Assembly (NCBI GenBank): GCA_963730285.1
Contig: CAVSQY010000008.1
Coordinates: 248,001-312,000 of the forward strand
DNA from: JARDZU01 sp963730285
GTDB lineage: Bacteria; Actinomycetota; Acidimicrobiia; Spongiisociales; ZC4RG35
Reading direction: 5' to 3'
DNA length: 64,000 bases
In this document: positions 62,228 through 64,000 of the stretch, in pieces
Numbering within the stretch: the stretch's first letter is position 1
Layout: every line of letters begins with the position of its first letter
Notes under the pieces: generated by a model
Database searches by the model: none
Told to the model about the DNA's origin: nothing
Seen by the model: only the letters and a program-made list of their open reading frames with translations
Made by a program: the position numbers and the translations under genes

Positions 62228-63391
62228 GTGACCAACAAGAAGGCTGCTCTCGGGACCGGTGTGCTGTTCTTGGTCAACGGCCTCGTCCTCGGCAGTTGGC
62301 TGCCACGGATCCCCGAGCTCCGCGATCGCCTCGGCATCGACCTGGGGGCTCTCGGGCTGATCCTCGCCGCCGGGTCGTTCGGATCGCTCCTCGGCTCCGC
62401 GGTGTCCGGCCTCGCGGTCAGGAGACTCGGGTCACGCGTTGCCGGCATCGCCGCAGCTTTGACGCTCCTGGGGGTCCTACCCATGCTTGCCCTCGCCTCT
62501 GATGTCCTGGTGCTCGCTGGAGTGCTCGCTTCTATCGGGTTCGTCGACTCCAATGCCGATGTCGCGATGAACGCGATCGGTGTGCGGGTCGAAGCGAACG
62601 TCGGCAAGTCGATAATGACCCGACTTCACGGCATATGGAGCTTGGGAACGCTGATGGGCGCTGCGGCGGGTGCCCTGTCGATCTTGGCCGGGGTCGATCT
62701 CGGGACTCAATTGATCGCCACCTCGCTGGCCGGCGCCACGCTGGTCCTGTTGGCTAGCCCCATGATCCCGGGGGCACCGACCCGATCCGGGCTCGGCGCC
62801 CGTGCGGGACGTCTGGCTCTGGGGCTCATGGTGGCGGGCGGCGCCGCCGTGATCATCGAGGGGATCCCCGGCGATTGGAGCGCTATCTTCCTGGTGGATG
62901 TGACAGCATCAACCGCGTCCATTGCCGGCGCAGGAGTGATCGTCTTCACAGCCGGAATGCTGGTCGGGCGGCTCAGTGGCGATCACGTGGTCGACCGTTT
63001 CGGCTCGACCCCCACGATTGCCTCGGGTCTGGGCCTGGCCGTGGCTTCGATGCTCATGGTGACGATCAGCGGGTCGACGGCGCCTGCCTTGGTCGGCTTT
63101 GGCCTCTGGGGTGTGGGTATGTCCGTCACCCTGCCGATCATGTACAAGCTGGCCGGCTCGCACCCGGCGTTCGGCGAGGGATCGGGGCTCGCCGCGCTCA
63201 CTGTGGGCACACGCCTGGGGCTGATGGTGGCACCGGCCGCGGTCGGCCTTGGTGCGTCGCGTTGGGGCTTATCCACTTCGTTGGTCGTGGTTGTCGTGGC
63301 TGCCTCGCTGCTGTCGTTCGTTGCTCTCCGTATGACCCTCAGTCTCGATCGCGACTCTTCTGATTCCATTCCTCCCGCCGTCGCCTCATAA
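62228..63391 (+). CDS. MFS transporter
   Basis: A 387-residue transporter with about 12 helices. LFLVNGLVLGSWLPRIPELRDRLGIDLGALGLILAAG and the loop SGLAVRRLGSRVAG are typical of the YbjJ-like sugar/nucleoside MFS subgroup. GIWSLGTLMGAAAGAL and VDRFGSTPTIASGL follow. GTG 62228 is 16 bases after the whiB stop. Substrate unknown. Confidence 0.85.
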   Translation: MTNKKAALGTGVLFLVNGLVLGSWLPRIPELRDRLGIDLGALGLILAAGSFGSLLGSAVSGLAVRRLGSRVAGIAAALTLLGVLPMLALASDVLVLAGVLASIGFVDSNADVAMNAIGVRVEANVGKSIMTRLHGIWSLGTLMGAAAGALSILAGVDLGTQLIATSLAGATLVLLASPMIPGAPTRSGLGARAGRLALGLMVAGGAAVIIEGIPGDWSAIFLVDVTASTASIAGAGVIVFTAGMLVGRLSGDHVVDRFGSTPTIASGLGLAVASMLMVTISGSTAPALVGFGLWGVGMSVTLPIMYKLAGSHPAFGEGSGLAALTVGTRLGLMVAPAAVGLGASRWGLSTSLVVVVVAASLLSFVALRMTLSLDRDSSDSIPPAVAS

Positions 63392-63420
63392 TGTGAGAGC
63401 AACAGATCGGGGATGATCAG

Positions 63421-64000
63421 ATGAACAAGCAGGCTGAGTACGTGCTGCGGACCGTCGAGGAGCGCGGGATCCGTTTCATCCGCCTCTGGTTCACCGACGT
63501 CCAGGGTTTCCTCAAGTCGGTGGCTATCAGTCCGGCCGAGTTGGATGTCGCTTTCGACGAGGGGATGACTTTCGACGGCTCCTCCATCGACGGCTATGCA
63601 CGAATCCAGGAAGCCGACATGCTTGCCCGCCCCGACCCATCCACCTTCGCCGTCCTCCCCTGGCGGACCGAGCAGCAGGTGGCCCGCATGTTTTGTGACA
63701 TCGCAACGCCGGACGGTGAGCCATTTGCCGGCGACCCGCGAACGGTCCTGAAGCGAAACCTGGCCAAGGCGTCCGACATGGGCTACACCTTCTTTGCCGC
63801 ACCCGAGCTCGAGTTCTTCTACTTCCGCGACTCGGGGCCTGAGCCCCAGGTGCTGGATCGGGGCGGCTACTTCGACCTGACGCCGCTCGACGTCGCTCAG
63901 GAGTACCGGCGTAAGACGATCAACGCCCTCGAGCTCATGGGCATACCGATCGAGCACTCTCACCACGAAGTGGCACCGAGTCAGCACGAGATCATCGCCC
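63421..64000 (+). CDS. glnA: Glutamine synthetase type I, 5' part (GlnA2-like; continues past window)
   Basis: ATG 63421 opens a frame that runs off the end of the window (193 residues visible). MNKQAEYVLRTVEERGIRFIRLWFTDVQGFLKSV, GMTFDGSSIDGYARIQEADMLARPDPSTF and AAPELEFFYF are the conserved N-terminal beta-grasp and metal-site regions of glutamine synthetase. The spacing and the sequence RLWFTDVQGFLKSVAIS match the GlnA2 class of actinobacteria rather than GlnA1. GGGGAT lies upstream. The catalytic C-terminal part cannot be seen. Confidence 0.93.
   Translation, partial: MNKQAEYVLRTVEERGIRFIRLWFTDVQGFLKSVAISPAELDVAFDEGMTFDGSSIDGYARIQEADMLARPDPSTFAVLPWRTEQQVARMFCDIATPDGEPFAGDPRTVLKRNLAKASDMGYTFFAAPELEFFYFRDSGPEPQVLDRGGYFDLTPLDVAQEYRRKTINALELMGIPIEHSHHEVAPSQHEIIA

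Overview
The window is a gene-dense, high-GC bacterial chromosome segment, best explained as an actinomycete, probably a deep-branching lineage such as Acidimicrobiia. The phylum is supported by a WhiB-type Fe-S regulator, a dnaK-grpE-dnaJ-hspR operon, 11-bp direct-repeat PHO boxes, many GTG starts, ATGA/GTGA gene overlaps and leaderless-looking promoters. The narrower class is an inference from the Thr/Ser-rich linkers of the exported proteins. No rRNA, tRNA, CRISPR array, transposase or phage gene was seen, and no gap over 300 bases lacks a gene.

Layout. 1-17 kb is mixed housekeeping and repair: the end of an MFS exporter, an ECF sigma factor coupled to an alkylguanine methyltransferase that carries a C-terminal Ada-type zinc domain, an ArsR-controlled pair, transketolase, FAD oxidoreductase, dienelactone hydrolase, a membrane glycosyltransferase, CHAD, NUDIX, MsrB, GNAT, an orphan DNA methyltransferase coupled to a protein tyrosine phosphatase, DoxX, amidase and cytochrome c. 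17.9-22.2 kb is the heat-shock operon. 22-26 kb holds CapA, MscL and a PadR / HAAS-NfeD / SPFH membrane module.

26-33.6 kb (minus strand) is a complete tryptophan operon, trpE-G-D-C-F-B-A, ending in a DAHP synthase gene; every junction is a 4-bp overlap. Upstream I found a 26-residue leader peptide with three Trp codons, a sigma70-like promoter that seems to make it leaderless, an antiterminator pairing and a U-tailed terminator, i.e. a full attenuator. 33.6-38 kb has surface proteins (lipoprotein, beta-propeller, CapA) and a membrane protein related to sensor kinases.

38-47.5 kb contains three complete polar amino-acid ABC transporters in tandem on the minus strand. Two have a perfect strong hairpin between the binding-protein gene and the first permease. 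47.5-50.6 kb has an MFS exporter and a dxs gene interrupted by one frameshift. 50.6-60.7 kb is phosphate homeostasis: pstSCAB-phoU-phoB-phoR behind a four-repeat PHO box, with polyphosphate kinase and a TetR regulator upstream. The end carries a membrane protein, WhiB, another MFS protein and the 5' part of a type I glutamine synthetase.

The best candidates for something new are the trp attenuator, the alkyltransferase with reversed domain order under an ECF sigma factor, the paired hairpins in the transporter operons, and the HAAS-NfeD fusion.
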